64,000 nt of DNA from Methylotenera sp. (GTDB taxonomy: Bacteria; Pseudomonadota; Gammaproteobacteria; Burkholderiales; Methylophilaceae), in contig NZ_JAQSDZ010000005.1 in assembly GCF_029946165.1 (NCBI RefSeq), forward strand, positions 248,001-312,000. Reading direction: 5' to 3'. This document shows positions 28,703-38,715 of the stretch, in pieces. The position numbers and the translations under genes were made by a program. A model generated the notes under the pieces. It saw nothing but the letters and a program-made list of their open reading frames with translations, was not told where the DNA came from and ran no database searches. The first letter of the stretch is position 1. Each line of letters begins with the position of its first letter.

Positions 28703-29095
28703 ATGTTCAACTCATCATTAGATGGTTATGGGTCCATTAGAAAGCTGGCTGCCGTGCAAAATACTGCCGGCAGCCAAATTGCCATTGATAGAACAACAAC
28801 GAGCCCAACAGGGCTTAAACCCGTTATAAAGCCTGAATCTAATAAAGTAGATGTAAGACCTGTAGCGGTAGATAAAGGTGAGTTAGTCACTGCTGTCAAG
28901 AAGCTTAATGACCTTGTGGCACCAGCGTTACAAACCGTGCAATTTTCCTTGGACGATCAGTCTGAACGTATGGTCGTTAAGGTGGTTGATACAGCCTCTA
29001 AACAAGTATTGAGACAGATTCCAAATGAAGAAGTGTTGGCCATGTCGAAAACACTTGATAAATTGCAAGGGTTAGTGATTAGGCAAACAGCTTAA
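28703..29095 (+). CDS. flaG: FlaG family flagellar protein
   Basis: FlaG influences filament length and flagellin secretion in several polar flagellates. The protein has 130 residues. The disordered N-terminal half is rich in Thr, Pro and Lys. The C-terminal FlaG domain (about residues 68-128) has LQFS-like VQFSLDDQSERMVVKVVDT and RQIPNEEVLAMSK. It lies between fliC and fliD, the standard position, with a good ribosome-binding site (AAGGAG). Confidence 0.9.
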   Translation: MFNSSLDGYGSIRKLAAVQNTAGSQIAIDRTTTSPTGLKPVIKPESNKVDVRPVAVDKGELVTAVKKLNDLVAPALQTVQFSLDDQSERMVVKVVDTASKQVLRQIPNEEVLAMSKTLDKLQGLVIRQTA

Positions 29096-29145
29096 TTACC
29101 TTACCTAGTTAGTTTTAAATGTTGTGAGCGTGAGTGGAGGTTGGC

Positions 29146-29172
29146 TAAAGTTTTTGTGGTTTAAGCCGATGA
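29146..29172 (+). promoter_or_regulatory. Sigma-28 (FliA)-like promoter of fliD
   Basis: TAAA (29146-29149), a 15-bp spacer and GCCGATGA (29165-29172) match the sigma-28 consensus at 11 of 12 positions. It lies 32 bp before the fliD start. Confidence 0.75.
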
Positions 29173-29203
29173 TATTAGTAACTGTTTTGAAAAGGATATT
29201 CAC

Positions 29204-30880
29204 ATGGGAATTACAACTACAGGTATTGGTTCTGGCCTAGATGTGGAATCTATTGTTAGTAGCTTAATGAATGTTGAAAGGAAGCCATTAACTGCAGTAG
29301 CAACAGAAAAAACGGCTTATCAATCTCAGATCTCCGCTTATGGCACGTTAAAAAGTGCGCTCTCTACTTTTCAAACCGCTTTGAGCGCACTTTCAACGGC
29401 AGCAAAGTTTAATGCTCAAACAGTGAGCTCTGGTAATACCAGCATTTTTACTGCCACGGCAAATGGTACCGCTTCTCTTGGTGATTATGCGGTCACAGTG
29501 AACCAACTTGCTAAATCGCAAAAACTATCATCAGCGGGCTTTACCAATACTACAGACACGGTAGGTACAGGCACGCTAACGATAGGTTTTGGCACTTATA
29601 ACGCCACTGGTAATACCTTTACCGCTAATGCAGCAAAGAGTGATGTCACCATTACTATCGATAGCTCAAATAACACTTTAGCTGGTGTGCGCGATGCAAT
29701 TAATGCAGCTAACTCAAGTGTGAGCGCCACCATTGTGAATGATGGGTCGACCAATCGTTTGGTAATTACTTCAAAAGATACTGGCGAGGTCAATAGCTTA
29801 AAAATTAGCGTGGCTGATAGTGGCGATGCCAACAATACAGATGCTGTAGGATTATCAAGTTTAGCATTTGACCCAACGGCTAGCGCTGGTAGTGGTAAAA
29901 ATATGACGCAGATGCAAGCTGCAAAAAATGCCTTATTTGAAATTGATGGTATTTCTATAGTTAAAGCCAGCAACACCGTGACTGATGCGATTAGCGGTGT
30001 CACGCTTAACTTACTCGCAACTAGTGCCAGCAGTGCTAATCTCGGCGTGACTAGCAATACAGAGTCCGTCAAAACATCCGTGACTGCCTTTGTGGATGCC
30101 TATAATAAGTTAGATACAACATTGCGTAGTCTAACCAAATACGACGAAACCGGTAAAGCCTCGGGGATATTGCTTGGAGATGCCACCGCCCGCTCAGTGA
30201 TTAATCAAGTCAAGGCAGTGATGACTAAAGCCATTTCTTCGGGCAATACGATTAACTCTTTAAGTCAGATTGGCGTGGCATTTCAACGCGATGGTAAGTT
30301 AGCCCTAGATTCCACCAAGTTAACTACTGCGATGAGCAGTAACTTCGCAGAGATAGCCGCGGTATTCGCCACATCAGGAAAGTCAACTAATCCACTCGTT
30401 AGCTATTCTAGTGGCACTAGCAAAACGCAAGCTGGTAGCTATGCAGTGACTTTTACCATGACTGGTGGAGTCCTTCAAGGCACGATTAACGGCGTTGCTG
30501 CAACTGCTAGTGGCAATAACCTCACTGGAGCGACCGGTAATGCGAGTGCAGGCTTAAATATAAGTTACAAAGGCCCTACACTTTCTGAAGGAAGCTCCGT
30601 TACCAGTACTGTGAACTACAGTATTGGTTATGCTACCCAATTTGATAGCTTGATTACCAGCTTGATGAGTGAGACTGGAATTGTAGCGTCAAGAACAGAG
30701 GGCATAAACAGCTCCATATCACGTTTAGATAAACAGTCTGCATCGATTACAGTACGGTTAGCTGCAATTGAAACGAGATATCGTAACCAGTTCACAAAAC
30801 TAGATACGCTGATGGCAAGTATGTCCTCAACAAGTTCATATTTAACTCAGCAGATTGCCGCGATTAACGCTAACAATTAA
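29204..30880 (+). CDS. fliD: Flagellar filament cap protein FliD (hook-associated protein 2)
   Basis: FliD forms the pentameric cap at the filament tip and folds incoming flagellin. The protein has 558 residues. The N-terminal FliD_N domain begins ITTTGIGSGLDVESIVSSLM. The centre is rich in Ser, Thr, Asn and Gly, as is usual for exposed domains. The C-terminal domain (about residues 290-555) ends in the heptad-like SRLDKQSASITVRLAAIETR. A sigma-28 promoter precedes it, and fliS and fliT, the chaperone genes, follow closely. Confidence 0.95.
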   Translation: MGITTTGIGSGLDVESIVSSLMNVERKPLTAVATEKTAYQSQISAYGTLKSALSTFQTALSALSTAAKFNAQTVSSGNTSIFTATANGTASLGDYAVTVNQLAKSQKLSSAGFTNTTDTVGTGTLTIGFGTYNATGNTFTANAAKSDVTITIDSSNNTLAGVRDAINAANSSVSATIVNDGSTNRLVITSKDTGEVNSLKISVADSGDANNTDAVGLSSLAFDPTASAGSGKNMTQMQAAKNALFEIDGISIVKASNTVTDAISGVTLNLLATSASSANLGVTSNTESVKTSVTAFVDAYNKLDTTLRSLTKYDETGKASGILLGDATARSVINQVKAVMTKAISSGNTINSLSQIGVAFQRDGKLALDSTKLTTAMSSNFAEIAAVFATSGKSTNPLVSYSSGTSKTQAGSYAVTFTMTGGVLQGTINGVAATASGNNLTGATGNASAGLNISYKGPTLSEGSSVTSTVNYSIGYATQFDSLITSLMSETGIVASRTEGINSSISRLDKQSASITVRLAAIETRYRNQFTKLDTLMASMSSTSSYLTQQIAAINANN

Positions 30881-30901
30881 GAACAAGCGAAGGATATAAA
30901 A

Positions 30902-31381
30902 ATGTTTGGACTCAATCAAAAAGGTGTGAATGCTTATGCCAAAGTTGGTATGGAAACTGGAGTGTTAGCAGCTAGCCCAAATAAATTAATCATTATGCTA
31001 TATGAAGGCGCTATTGCAGCATGCCGAAGTGCAGACTCCCATATGCAGAGCAAAGATATAGCGAATAAAGGCCTTATGATCTCGAAAGCAATTTCTATCA
31101 TTGAGTCAGGGTTAAGACTTAGCTTAGATAAAAAAGCTGGCGGCGAGATTGCTATAAGCTTAGATGCGCTTTACGCCTATATGAGTAAACAATTAATGAC
31201 TGCAAATATTCACAATAAGCCAGAATTAATACATGAAGTTATTAAATTGCTGACTGAATTAAAGGGTGCGTGGGAGGCCATTGATAACGTTAAAATGCCA
31301 ACTAAAGACATGGCAATGGCGATCCCGAGCCAAACGGCAATTAAGGTTAATCACAATATTGCTAATTACGCAAAAGCCTAG
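30902..31381 (+). CDS. fliS: Flagellin chaperone FliS
   Basis: FliS binds the flagellin C-terminus in the cytoplasm and prevents early polymerisation. The protein has 159 residues, slightly longer than E. coli FliS. It contains the family helices, for example SPNKLIIMLYEGAIAACRSA near residue 25 and ISIIESGLRLSLDKKAGGEI near residue 62. It lies 21 bp after fliD and 26 bp before fliT. Confidence 0.95.
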   Translation: MFGLNQKGVNAYAKVGMETGVLAASPNKLIIMLYEGAIAACRSADSHMQSKDIANKGLMISKAISIIESGLRLSLDKKAGGEIAISLDALYAYMSKQLMTANIHNKPELIHEVIKLLTELKGAWEAIDNVKMPTKDMAMAIPSQTAIKVNHNIANYAKA

Positions 31382-31407
31382 ATAACTTACAATAATAGAG
31401 AACTACA

Positions 31408-31731
31408 ATGGAACCTCAAGACACAATTATGATTTATGAAGCTGTTGCTGAGATCACCAAAAAAATGTTGATTGCTGCCAAACTACAGGATTGGGATACA
31501 TTGGCTGAACTGGAAACAAATTGTGCTCAGCAGATAGCCAAATTAAAACTTATTGAAAATGCACCGCCGCTACCTAGCGATGCGCGCGCGCGCAAATTGG
31601 CAAGTATAAAAAGTATACTTGCTGATGACCGTGAGATTCGCAACATTGTTTCACCTTGGATGGTGAGATTGAATTCATTAATGAGTAGTTTACATATGGA
31701 GAATAAACTGACGCGCTCTTACAATCAGTAG
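31408..31731 (+). CDS. fliT: FliT-like flagellar export chaperone
   Basis: This is a small helical protein (107 residues) in the position of FliT, which is the FliD chaperone and, in enterics, an FlhDC inhibitor. The sequence MIYEAVAEITKKMLIAAKLQ and the pattern of short helices fit the weakly conserved FliT family. The assignment relies mainly on position directly after fliS. A short CG dinucleotide run (gcgcgcgcgc) lies inside at about 31583-31592. Confidence 0.8.
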   Translation: MEPQDTIMIYEAVAEITKKMLIAAKLQDWDTLAELETNCAQQIAKLKLIENAPPLPSDARARKLASIKSILADDREIRNIVSPWMVRLNSLMSSLHMENKLTRSYNQ

Positions 31732-31748
31732 TCCGCGTCATTATCAAG

Positions 31749-32711
31749 ATGCTCAAACAAGCTGACATCGCAAGCATAGGCCCTGTAGCTAGAATTTTAC
31801 CAATACTCGCGGTAGAGAATATTGGCAACATCAGGCAGGAGCTTGCTGATCGAGCCACACAGTTTGTGAAGGGGCAGGATTACTTTGCTCATGTGTTATC
31901 AAAAGTGGGCGACACTGCCTACAACGTCAAGGTTGAGAGTGGCAGTCTTAAGGGAACGCTCCTTAAAATGGATTTAGGATTAGCGGCCAAAGCAGGCCAG
32001 TTGATTACCTTGCGTTATATGCACGATAGTCCTGTGCCAACATTTTTACTCACAGCTACACCCTCTAATGTTGCTGGTAGTAAAACAGAATTAAGTACTG
32101 CAGCTAATCTCATTGGGCACTACTTGAAACAAGCTGAAAGCGAGGGCGTAACAAGTCGTTTTCAAGCCACAGCTGTCGTAACAAATAACCCAGGTAAGCC
32201 ACAGGTTCTGGCGCATGATTTAAAAAACGCCGTGAGTAAAAGCGGACTGTTTTATGAGTCGCACTTAAGTGACTTGGCACAAAGTAATCAGTCGCTTGCT
32301 GCTCTTAAACAAGAGCCGCAAAACCAAGCCAATTCGCCCATTGCCAATTTAATGTCTCAGCAATTGGCAATTCTCGAGCACCAGCGCATGAGTTGGCAGG
32401 GGGAAGTATGGCCTGGACAGAAAATGGATTGGGACATCTATCAACAGAGTAGTGACGATGGAAATCAATCAGCTAATGACTCCGAATCAGATCAAAAGCA
32501 ATCTATTTCTAGCGAGATGACTTTGCATTTTCCACATTTAGGTAAAGTTTCCGCGAGAATCAGCCTGGTTGATGGACGTATGCGTGTCAATATTTTGGCA
32601 GATCAGCCTGAAACATTAGAAATGTTAAAAGCAAAGCGATTAAGTTTGGCTGAATCAATCAGTAAGAATGGCCAGCAATTAGATGCTTTGACGGTTGAGC
32701 GAGATGAATAA
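31749..32711 (+). CDS. FliK-like flagellar hook-length control family protein (second copy)
   Basis: This protein of 320 residues has a FliK C-terminal (Flg_hook) type domain near residues 245-310. MTLHFPHLGKVSARISLVDG there resembles the PxLGxVxVxIxxxxGxxxV core. The long N-terminal part is variable. It is distinct from the main fliK at 39262 and sits directly before the FlhB-tail gene, overlapping it by 8 bp. FliK and FlhB interact during the export substrate switch, so the pair probably works together, which is inference. Confidence 0.7.
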   Translation: MLKQADIASIGPVARILPILAVENIGNIRQELADRATQFVKGQDYFAHVLSKVGDTAYNVKVESGSLKGTLLKMDLGLAAKAGQLITLRYMHDSPVPTFLLTATPSNVAGSKTELSTAANLIGHYLKQAESEGVTSRFQATAVVTNNPGKPQVLAHDLKNAVSKSGLFYESHLSDLAQSNQSLAALKQEPQNQANSPIANLMSQQLAILEHQRMSWQGEVWPGQKMDWDIYQQSSDDGNQSANDSESDQKQSISSEMTLHFPHLGKVSARISLVDGRMRVNILADQPETLEMLKAKRLSLAESISKNGQQLDALTVERDE

Positions 32712-33063
32712 ACTTCAATTCAACACACATCAACCCCACACTATTGAACATAGTAGTTCAGACTTCAATCTTAATGGTGCTGTAAACCCTAATCAGCAAG
32801 CTATTGCTTTGGCTTATGCTGAGGGCTCATATGCACCAAAAGTTGTGGCTAAAGGTCGAGGTGTTATCGCGGAGCAGATTATCGCCAGAGCGAAAGAGCA
32901 TGGTGTGTTTGTGCATGAGTCTAAAGATTTGGTTGCGTTGTTAATGCAAGTTGATTTGGATGATCATATTCCGCCAGCTTTGTATCAGGCAATAGCCGAG
33001 ATTTTGGCTTGGTTATATAAGCTAGAGCAGGGTAATGATGATGAAGACACGCCTGCATTTTAA
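32704..33063 (+). CDS. Stand-alone FlhB cytoplasmic-domain homologue (FlhX-like)
   Basis: A 119-residue protein that matches only the cytoplasmic C-terminal domain of the export-gate protein FlhB, with no membrane helices. The core YAPKVVAKGRGVIAEQIIAR and HIPPALYQAIAEILAWLY are clear. At the FlhB self-cleavage site (NPTH) it has NPNQ, so autocleavage is unlikely. Similar proteins (FlhX/FhlX) can partly replace the FlhB tail in other bacteria. I use ATG at 32704; a TTG nine bases upstream is an alternative. The start overlaps the FliK-like gene. Confidence 0.82.
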   Translation: MNKLQFNTHQPHTIEHSSSDFNLNGAVNPNQQAIALAYAEGSYAPKVVAKGRGVIAEQIIARAKEHGVFVHESKDLVALLMQVDLDDHIPPALYQAIAEILAWLYKLEQGNDDEDTPAF

Positions 33064-33143
33064 ATGCAAGTATTTAGCTACCAATTATTTAATTACCAAT
33101 AATCTAATACCAATATTTCAAATAAGCTTTAAGTGATTAATAG

Positions 33144-33518
33144 TTAAACCTGCATATTCATAATGTCATGGTAAGCTGAGACTAGCTTATTGCGAACTTG
33201 CACCGTTGCTTGAAACGAAATGTTGGCCTTTTGCCCAGCAATCATCACATCAGAAAGACTGACGCTATCATCACCCATCGCGAAGCTCTTACCTAATTGT
33301 TCTGCTTGAACTTGTATTTTGTTAACTTGATTGAGAGAAGCTTTTAGCGCATCAGCGAAGTTAACTTTAGAAGTGCTTGGGCTTGCTCCTTGCATTCCTG
33401 AAAGACCAGCCGCAGAAGCTAATCCAGATGCCGCATCGGCATGCGGGCGCTGTGCAGCCGTTTTTAACTGCGCAAGCATAGATTCTATTCTACTTGCATC
33501 AATTCCACCTGTTTTCAT
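33144..33518 (-). CDS. fliE: Flagellar hook-basal body complex protein FliE
   Basis: FliE links the MS ring to the rod. The protein has 124 residues. The C-terminal domain (about residues 50-124) has NFADALKASLNQVNKIQVQA and SLSDVMIAGQKANISFQATV, which define the family. GGGAGG lies 5-6 bp before the start. It is transcribed opposite to fliF, with 279 bp between the two starts, so the early basal-body genes are under divergent promoters here. Confidence 0.95.
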   Translation of the reverse strand: MKTGGIDASRIESMLAQLKTAAQRPHADAASGLASAAGLSGMQGASPSTSKVNFADALKASLNQVNKIQVQAEQLGKSFAMGDDSVSLSDVMIAGQKANISFQATVQVRNKLVSAYHDIMNMQV

Positions 33519-33797
33519 GGTTTACCTCCCGCTTAAATTCGTATGTGTATTAACAATCTTCTTACTTAAATTAAGATGGTTAATTCATTGCCATTTCTGA
33601 CAGTTACTAATTTAACACTCTGCGGTAATAGCGAGAGTCTAAATAGGTCGAGGAAAATTGCTCTATTCCTAAATTTGAAAATCCTAGTCATTGGCATAAT
33701 GGTATCCAATAGCTTATAGAAGTAACTCTTTTATCAATGCTAAACAGAAAAACGCAAAAAGTTAAGTATTTGAAGAACAGTAAATTGGAGAAATACA

Positions 33798-35453
33798 ATG
33801 GCGACAGAGAATAGCGCTGCGCTTATTAATCAAGGCGTTAATGAAGGTGGAACTGTTTTGAACTCACAGTTAGGTAACAAGTTAATTTTGGTAGTCGCAG
33901 CCGCTGCAGTCATCGCAGTGATGGTGGTATTTTGGCTATGGAGTCAGCAACCAGATTATCGCGTGTTGTTTTCTAACTACTCTGACAAAGATGGTGGTGC
34001 AATTGTTGCGGCACTCGAAAAAATGAACGTACCTTACAAGTTCTCTGATAGCGGTACTGCGATTCTTGTCCCAGCCTCACAAGTGCATCAAGCACGTTTA
34101 AAATTAGCTACAGATGGATTACCTAAAGGTGGCAACATCGGTTTTGAGATTTTAGAAAATCAAAAATTTGGCGTTTCTCAATTTGTAGAGCAAGTCAATT
34201 TCCAACGCGCATTAGAAGGCGAGCTTGAGCGTAGCATTCAATCAATAGGCGCAGTTGAAGTCGCACGAATCCATTTAGCTATTCCTAAAGCCTCAGTATT
34301 TGTAAGAGATCAACAGCATCCAACCGCTTCAGTGTTATTGAATTTGCGCGCGGGTCGTAGTTTAGATGCGCAGCAAGTGGGCGCAGTGGTGCATTTGGTT
34401 GCAAGTAGTGTACCGAATTTGCCAGCTACCAACGTAACCGTGGTGGATCAAAATGGTAACCTACTCTCCGATACTTCTAAAAAGATGGGCGCTAATAACT
34501 TAGACCCAACGCAACTCAAATATATTGACGATATTCAACAAAGCATCACTAAACGCGTTGAATCCATCATCTCACCGATTGTAGGCGCTAAAAATGTACG
34601 TGCTGAAGCGAGTGCAGAGATTGATTTCTCCAGCTTAGAGCAAGCAGCAGAAATCTACAAACCTAATCAAAAGCCTGATGATGTTGCAATACGCAGTTTG
34701 CAAAGTAATGAATCATTAACCAGCAATGGTGGTTCTGCTACTGGGGTTCCGGGTGCTTTATCCAATCAACCACCAGAAAATGCTACTGCGCCAATTACAA
34801 CGCCTGATGGAAGTGGATCTGGTGCAACAGCCGCAGGTACTCCTGTGAATAATCAAAAAAATACCACAACTAACTTTGAGGTAGATAAAACCATACGCTA
34901 TTCACAACAAGGTATGGGTGGTATTAAGCGTTTAAATGTGGCTGTAGTCGTCAACAATATGCCTGTAGTTGGTAAAAATGGCAAAGTGACTTACAGACCA
35001 CTTACCACTGCAGAGAAAACACAAATCAATGATTTAGCTATGCAGGCCATGGGTTTTAATAAAGAACGCGGTGATGCATTAACAGTGGTAAATAGTTCAT
35101 TTGCAGGTGAGCCTGAAGAAATTATTCCTGAAGTAGCAATGTGGAAGAATCCAGAAGTTATTGAGTACGGCAAAGATGCATTGCGTTTTATTGTTGGTAT
35201 TGTGGTGTTGGTGTTAATTTATAAACGTGCCTTAAGTCCAATGTTGCGTAAGTTAACAGCACCAGCGCCAAAATTATTAAATGCACCTAGTGATGAAGAT
35301 GCTGTAGTGAATTTAAGTGGTGAGCAAGACCAGACTCAAATAGCTGCTGGTGCAAACAGTATTAGTAATTTAGCAGCCGCCAAGCAGCTTGCCAAAGACA
35401 ACCCAAGAATGGTGGCTAGTGTTGTAGCTAATTGGACAAGTGGAAATGAGTAG
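33798..35453 (+). CDS. fliF: Flagellar M-ring protein FliF
   Basis: FliF forms the MS ring in the inner membrane, on which the motor and export gate assemble. The protein has 551 residues. The N-terminal helix (about residues 31-49) and C-terminal helix (about residues 459-475) bracket the periplasmic ring-building domains, with RALEGELERSIQSIGAVEVA near residue 137. A low-complexity Gly/Thr/Pro-rich loop lies at about residues 310-355. The C-terminal tail binds FliG. It is first in fliFGHIJK. Confidence 0.97.
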   Translation: MATENSAALINQGVNEGGTVLNSQLGNKLILVVAAAAVIAVMVVFWLWSQQPDYRVLFSNYSDKDGGAIVAALEKMNVPYKFSDSGTAILVPASQVHQARLKLATDGLPKGGNIGFEILENQKFGVSQFVEQVNFQRALEGELERSIQSIGAVEVARIHLAIPKASVFVRDQQHPTASVLLNLRAGRSLDAQQVGAVVHLVASSVPNLPATNVTVVDQNGNLLSDTSKKMGANNLDPTQLKYIDDIQQSITKRVESIISPIVGAKNVRAEASAEIDFSSLEQAAEIYKPNQKPDDVAIRSLQSNESLTSNGGSATGVPGALSNQPPENATAPITTPDGSGSGATAAGTPVNNQKNTTTNFEVDKTIRYSQQGMGGIKRLNVAVVVNNMPVVGKNGKVTYRPLTTAEKTQINDLAMQAMGFNKERGDALTVVNSSFAGEPEEIIPEVAMWKNPEVIEYGKDALRFIVGIVVLVLIYKRALSPMLRKLTAPAPKLLNAPSDEDAVVNLSGEQDQTQIAAGANSISNLAAAKQLAKDNPRMVASVVANWTSGNE

Positions 35454-35458
35454 CGAAA

Positions 35459-36457
35459 ATGAGTGATGCAGGTGTGGTGAGAAGCGCAATCTTAATGCTT
35501 GCGCTAGGTGAAGATGAAGCTGCGGAAGTGATGAAGTTTCTTAGCCCTAAAGAAGTGCAGAAGCTTGGTACGGCTATGTCAACATTGAAATCTGTTGGCC
35601 GTGAGCAAGTAGAAACCACTGTTGCAGCTTTTATGACTGAGGTAGAGCAAAGTAGTGATTTTGGCTTAGATTCCGATGAGTATATTCGTTCAGTGCTGAA
35701 TAAAGCCTTAGGTGAGGACAAAGCTTCAGGATTGTTAAATCGTATTTTGCAATCTCGCGATGCAAGTGGTATTGAAAGCCTCAAGTGGATGGATGCGCCT
35801 ACCGTGGCGGAGTTTATTAAGAATGAGCACCCACAGATTATTGCCACCATACTTGTGCACTTAGATGCAGATCAAGCTTCTGACATTATTGGTCACTTCG
35901 CAGAGCGCTTACGCCAAGACGTCATGCTACGGATTGCAACGCTTGATGGCGTAAAGCCTATTGCTTTACGTGAGTTGAATGACGTGATGACTAAGTTGCT
36001 AACAGGTAATGAGAACCTTAAAAAACAAACAATGGGTGGTATTAAAGTGGCCGCCGAAATTATGAATTTTATGAGCGGCGACAATGAAGCCATCATTATG
36101 GAAGGCCTTAAAAATTACGATGATGACATGGCACAACGGATTATGGATGAGATGTTTGTGTTCGATAATATTATCGATATTGATGACAAGGGCATTCAAG
36201 TCATGTTGAGAGAAGTGCAATCTGAAACACTGATCATTGCACTTAAAGGTACCACTGAAGAAATGCGCGAGAAAATATTCAAAAATATGTCTTCTCGTGC
36301 TGCAGAAATGATGAAAGAAGATTTAGAATCTAAAGGGCCTGTGAAACTTTCAGAGGTTGAAGCGCAGCAAAAACAAATCTTGCAAATTGTGCGCAGGTTG
36401 TCCGATGAAGGTCAGATTCAACTCGCTGGTAAAGGCGGAGATGATCAATATGTCTAA
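35459..36457 (+). CDS. fliG: Flagellar motor switch protein FliG
   Basis: FliG is the rotor protein that contacts the stator and sets torque direction. The protein has 332 residues. The N-terminal FliF-binding domain, the middle domain with EHPQIIATILVHLDADQASD near residue 122, and the C-terminal torque helix region with SRAAEMMKEDLESKGPVKLS near residue 281 are all present. It starts 5 bp after the fliF stop. Confidence 0.97.
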   Translation: MSDAGVVRSAILMLALGEDEAAEVMKFLSPKEVQKLGTAMSTLKSVGREQVETTVAAFMTEVEQSSDFGLDSDEYIRSVLNKALGEDKASGLLNRILQSRDASGIESLKWMDAPTVAEFIKNEHPQIIATILVHLDADQASDIIGHFAERLRQDVMLRIATLDGVKPIALRELNDVMTKLLTGNENLKKQTMGGIKVAAEIMNFMSGDNEAIIMEGLKNYDDDMAQRIMDEMFVFDNIIDIDDKGIQVMLREVQSETLIIALKGTTEEMREKIFKNMSSRAAEMMKEDLESKGPVKLSEVEAQQKQILQIVRRLSDEGQIQLAGKGGDDQYV

Positions 36458-36516
36458 AGGCAGTATTTTTAACTGCGATTATTCTAATTTTATTATGCAG
36501 TATGCATAGGAGTGCT

Positions 36517-37164
36517 ATGAATATTCCCAAAGAACAGCAAACTGCCTATGAACGTTGGGAGATGTCTTCTTTTTCTGATGGTAATTCCAGTATTAGTACT
36601 AGTAAGCCTAAGAAAAAAGAAGACACTGTCGCTTCAGAAAAAATCACACAAATCTTTGAAGTCGCACGCAAAGAGGCTTACACCAAAGGCATGCAAGAAG
36701 GTTTTGCAGTAGGCATGGAAAAAGCACGTGAATATGCTCAAGAAGAAAAAAATAACTTTTTAAAGTTGATGAACTCTTTCAGTGATGCCTTGGAAAAATC
36801 TGATGAGCAAATTGCGGATGATGCACTGTCATTAGCATTGGAAATAGCAAAAGCCATGTTGAAAGTTAAACTTAATATTGACCCTACAGTAGTGCTACCT
36901 GTTGTTATGGATGCGATTCATTATTTGCCTTATGTGCAAAAGCCAGCAAGAATATTAGTCCATCATGATGATGCGCAAATGTTGCGTGAATATCTTGCTG
37001 AAGAAATTGCCAGCCAGCATTGGCAGATACAAGAAGATATTAATGTTGAGCGTGGTGGTTGCATTGTAGAAACAGGCGCTAATCAAATTGATGCAAGTAA
37101 TGAAGTGCGCTGGAAACGTATTAGTGATGCTTTATCACAAAAAAGTGACTGGTTGCTAGCATGA
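36517..37164 (+). CDS. fliH: Flagellar assembly protein FliH
   Basis: FliH is the regulator of the FliI ATPase and ties it to the motor. The ATG at 36517 gives 215 residues ([20 protein letters not shown]) and follows AGGAG at 36508. An ATG at 36502 lies in the same frame but overlaps the ribosome-binding site. The centre is helical and charged, with a glycine-containing stretch ([19 protein letters not shown]) like the GxxxG repeats of FliH. The C-terminal domain has [20 protein letters not shown], which matches FliH/V-ATPase E-like proteins. It overlaps fliI by 4 bp. Confidence 0.93.
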   Translation: MNIPKEQQTAYERWEMSSFSDGNSSISTSKPKKKEDTVASEKITQIFEVARKEAYTKGMQEGFAVGMEKAREYAQEEKNNFLKLMNSFSDALEKSDEQIADDALSLALEIAKAMLKVKLNIDPTVVLPVVMDAIHYLPYVQKPARILVHHDDAQMLREYLAEEIASQHWQIQEDINVERGGCIVETGANQIDASNEVRWKRISDALSQKSDWLLA

Positions 37165-38687
37165 ACTCCGCAGAACTCGATTCGCAGGTGTTAGTTCAGC
37201 AGACTCCTGGGTCGAATAACGACCTAGCTGAGGTTGAGCAATTAAGCGAAACTGTTCCTCAATCAATTAAGCCAAAAGTTGACATGCAAAATATACATAG
37301 TCAACGCTGGCATGATCATATTCGTGATTGCAAAGAAATTTTGCGTATTGTCGAGCCCTTAGAAATTGCTGGGCGTATTACTAAGTTAACGGGCTTAGTT
37401 ATGGAAGCAGCTGGCATTAAATTACCAATTGGCAGTGCTTGTTATGTGCCACTTGCTGAAGGTAGGCGTGTAGAGGCAGAAGTGGTGGGTTTTGACGGCG
37501 AGCGTATGTTATTAATGCCACAAAGTAGTGTAGACGGTGTAATGCCAGGCGCAAAAGTTTTCGCCTTAGAAGTTGCAGAAGCTTTGCCTAAACCTCACCA
37601 CAGTAACCCGCCTCGCCGACGCGTAACAGACCGTGCACGTCATCTTCCTGTTGGCAATGAGTTGTTAGGACGTGTGGTAGATGGCGCAGGCAATCCTTTA
37701 GATGCCCTTGGGAAAATATCCGCTGCTCAAAGCTCACCGCTTAATGCACGTCCTATGAATCCATTAATGCGAGCACCCATTGAAGAGATTTTAGATGTAG
37801 GCGTGCGCGCAATTAACAGCATGCTCACTGTGGGACGTGGTCAACGAATGGGTTTGTTTGCGGGTTCTGGTGTTGGTAAAAGTGTGTTACTAGGCATGAT
37901 GGCGCGCTATACCACTGCTGATGTGATTGTGGTGGGTTTAATCGGAGAGCGGGGACGTGAAGTCCAGGAGTTTATTGAACAAATATTAGGCCCCGTTGGT
38001 TTAGCTCGCTCGGTAGTAGTAGCCGCACCAGCCGATGCGCCAGCTTTAATGCGTCTTCAAGGGGCAAACTATGCAACCACCATCGCTGAAAATTTTCGCG
38101 ATCAAGGTAAAAACGTATTGTTGATTATGGACTCATTAACCCGTTATGCCATGGCGCAACGTGAAATTGCATTAGCGATAGGCGAACCACCAGCGACTAA
38201 AGGTTATCCACCGTCAGTATTCGCTAAATTACCTGCATTGGTTGAGCGTACAGGTAATGGTAAACGTGGTGAGGGTTCAATTACAGCTTTCTATACGGTG
38301 CTAACAGAAGGTGATGATCAACAAGACCCAATTGCCGATGCAGCGCGTGCCATTTTAGATGGGCATATTGTATTAAGCCGTAGCTTGGCTGAAAGCGGAC
38401 ATTATCCAGCGATTGACGTAGAACAGTCTATCAGCCGAGCAATGCACAATATTACTAGCCCAGAACACCAAAAGCTTGCACGTAAATTAAAGCAGCTTAA
38501 CTCGCGCTATATGCGTAGTGTTGATTTAATTAACGTAGGGGCTTATGAGGCAGGGAGCGACGCCATACTAGATCAGGCGATTGCTAGGCATGAAAAGATA
38601 GATGCATTTTTGCAGCAAGGAATTTCTGAGAGATCAGGGGTTGAAGAGAGTGTTGGCCAGCTAGCGTATGTTTTAGATGGTTTGTAA
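37161..38687 (+). CDS. fliI: Flagellum-specific ATPase FliI
   Basis: FliI is the ATPase of the flagellar type III export apparatus, related to F1 beta. The protein has 508 residues, about 50 longer than E. coli FliI because of an acidic N-terminal extension. The Walker A motif GSGVGKS is at about residues 235-241. Walker [18 protein letters not shown] is near residue 320. [20 protein letters not shown] [20 protein letters not shown] precedes it. The start overlaps fliH. Confidence 0.97.
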   Translation: MNSAELDSQVLVQQTPGSNNDLAEVEQLSETVPQSIKPKVDMQNIHSQRWHDHIRDCKEILRIVEPLEIAGRITKLTGLVMEAAGIKLPIGSACYVPLAEGRRVEAEVVGFDGERMLLMPQSSVDGVMPGAKVFALEVAEALPKPHHSNPPRRRVTDRARHLPVGNELLGRVVDGAGNPLDALGKISAAQSSPLNARPMNPLMRAPIEEILDVGVRAINSMLTVGRGQRMGLFAGSGVGKSVLLGMMARYTTADVIVVGLIGERGREVQEFIEQILGPVGLARSVVVAAPADAPALMRLQGANYATTIAENFRDQGKNVLLIMDSLTRYAMAQREIALAIGEPPATKGYPPSVFAKLPALVERTGNGKRGEGSITAFYTVLTEGDDQQDPIADAARAILDGHIVLSRSLAESGHYPAIDVEQSISRAMHNITSPEHQKLARKLKQLNSRYMRSVDLINVGAYEAGSDAILDQAIARHEKIDAFLQQGISERSGVEESVGQLAYVLDGL

Positions 38688-38715
38688 ATTAAACGTAAAC
38701 ATAGATTGAGAAAGT

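Noticed and set aside
29596-30072. Long minus-strand open frame opposite fliD
   Set aside because: It arises from the Ser/Thr/Ala/Gly-rich fliD codons; there is no ribosome-binding site or homology.
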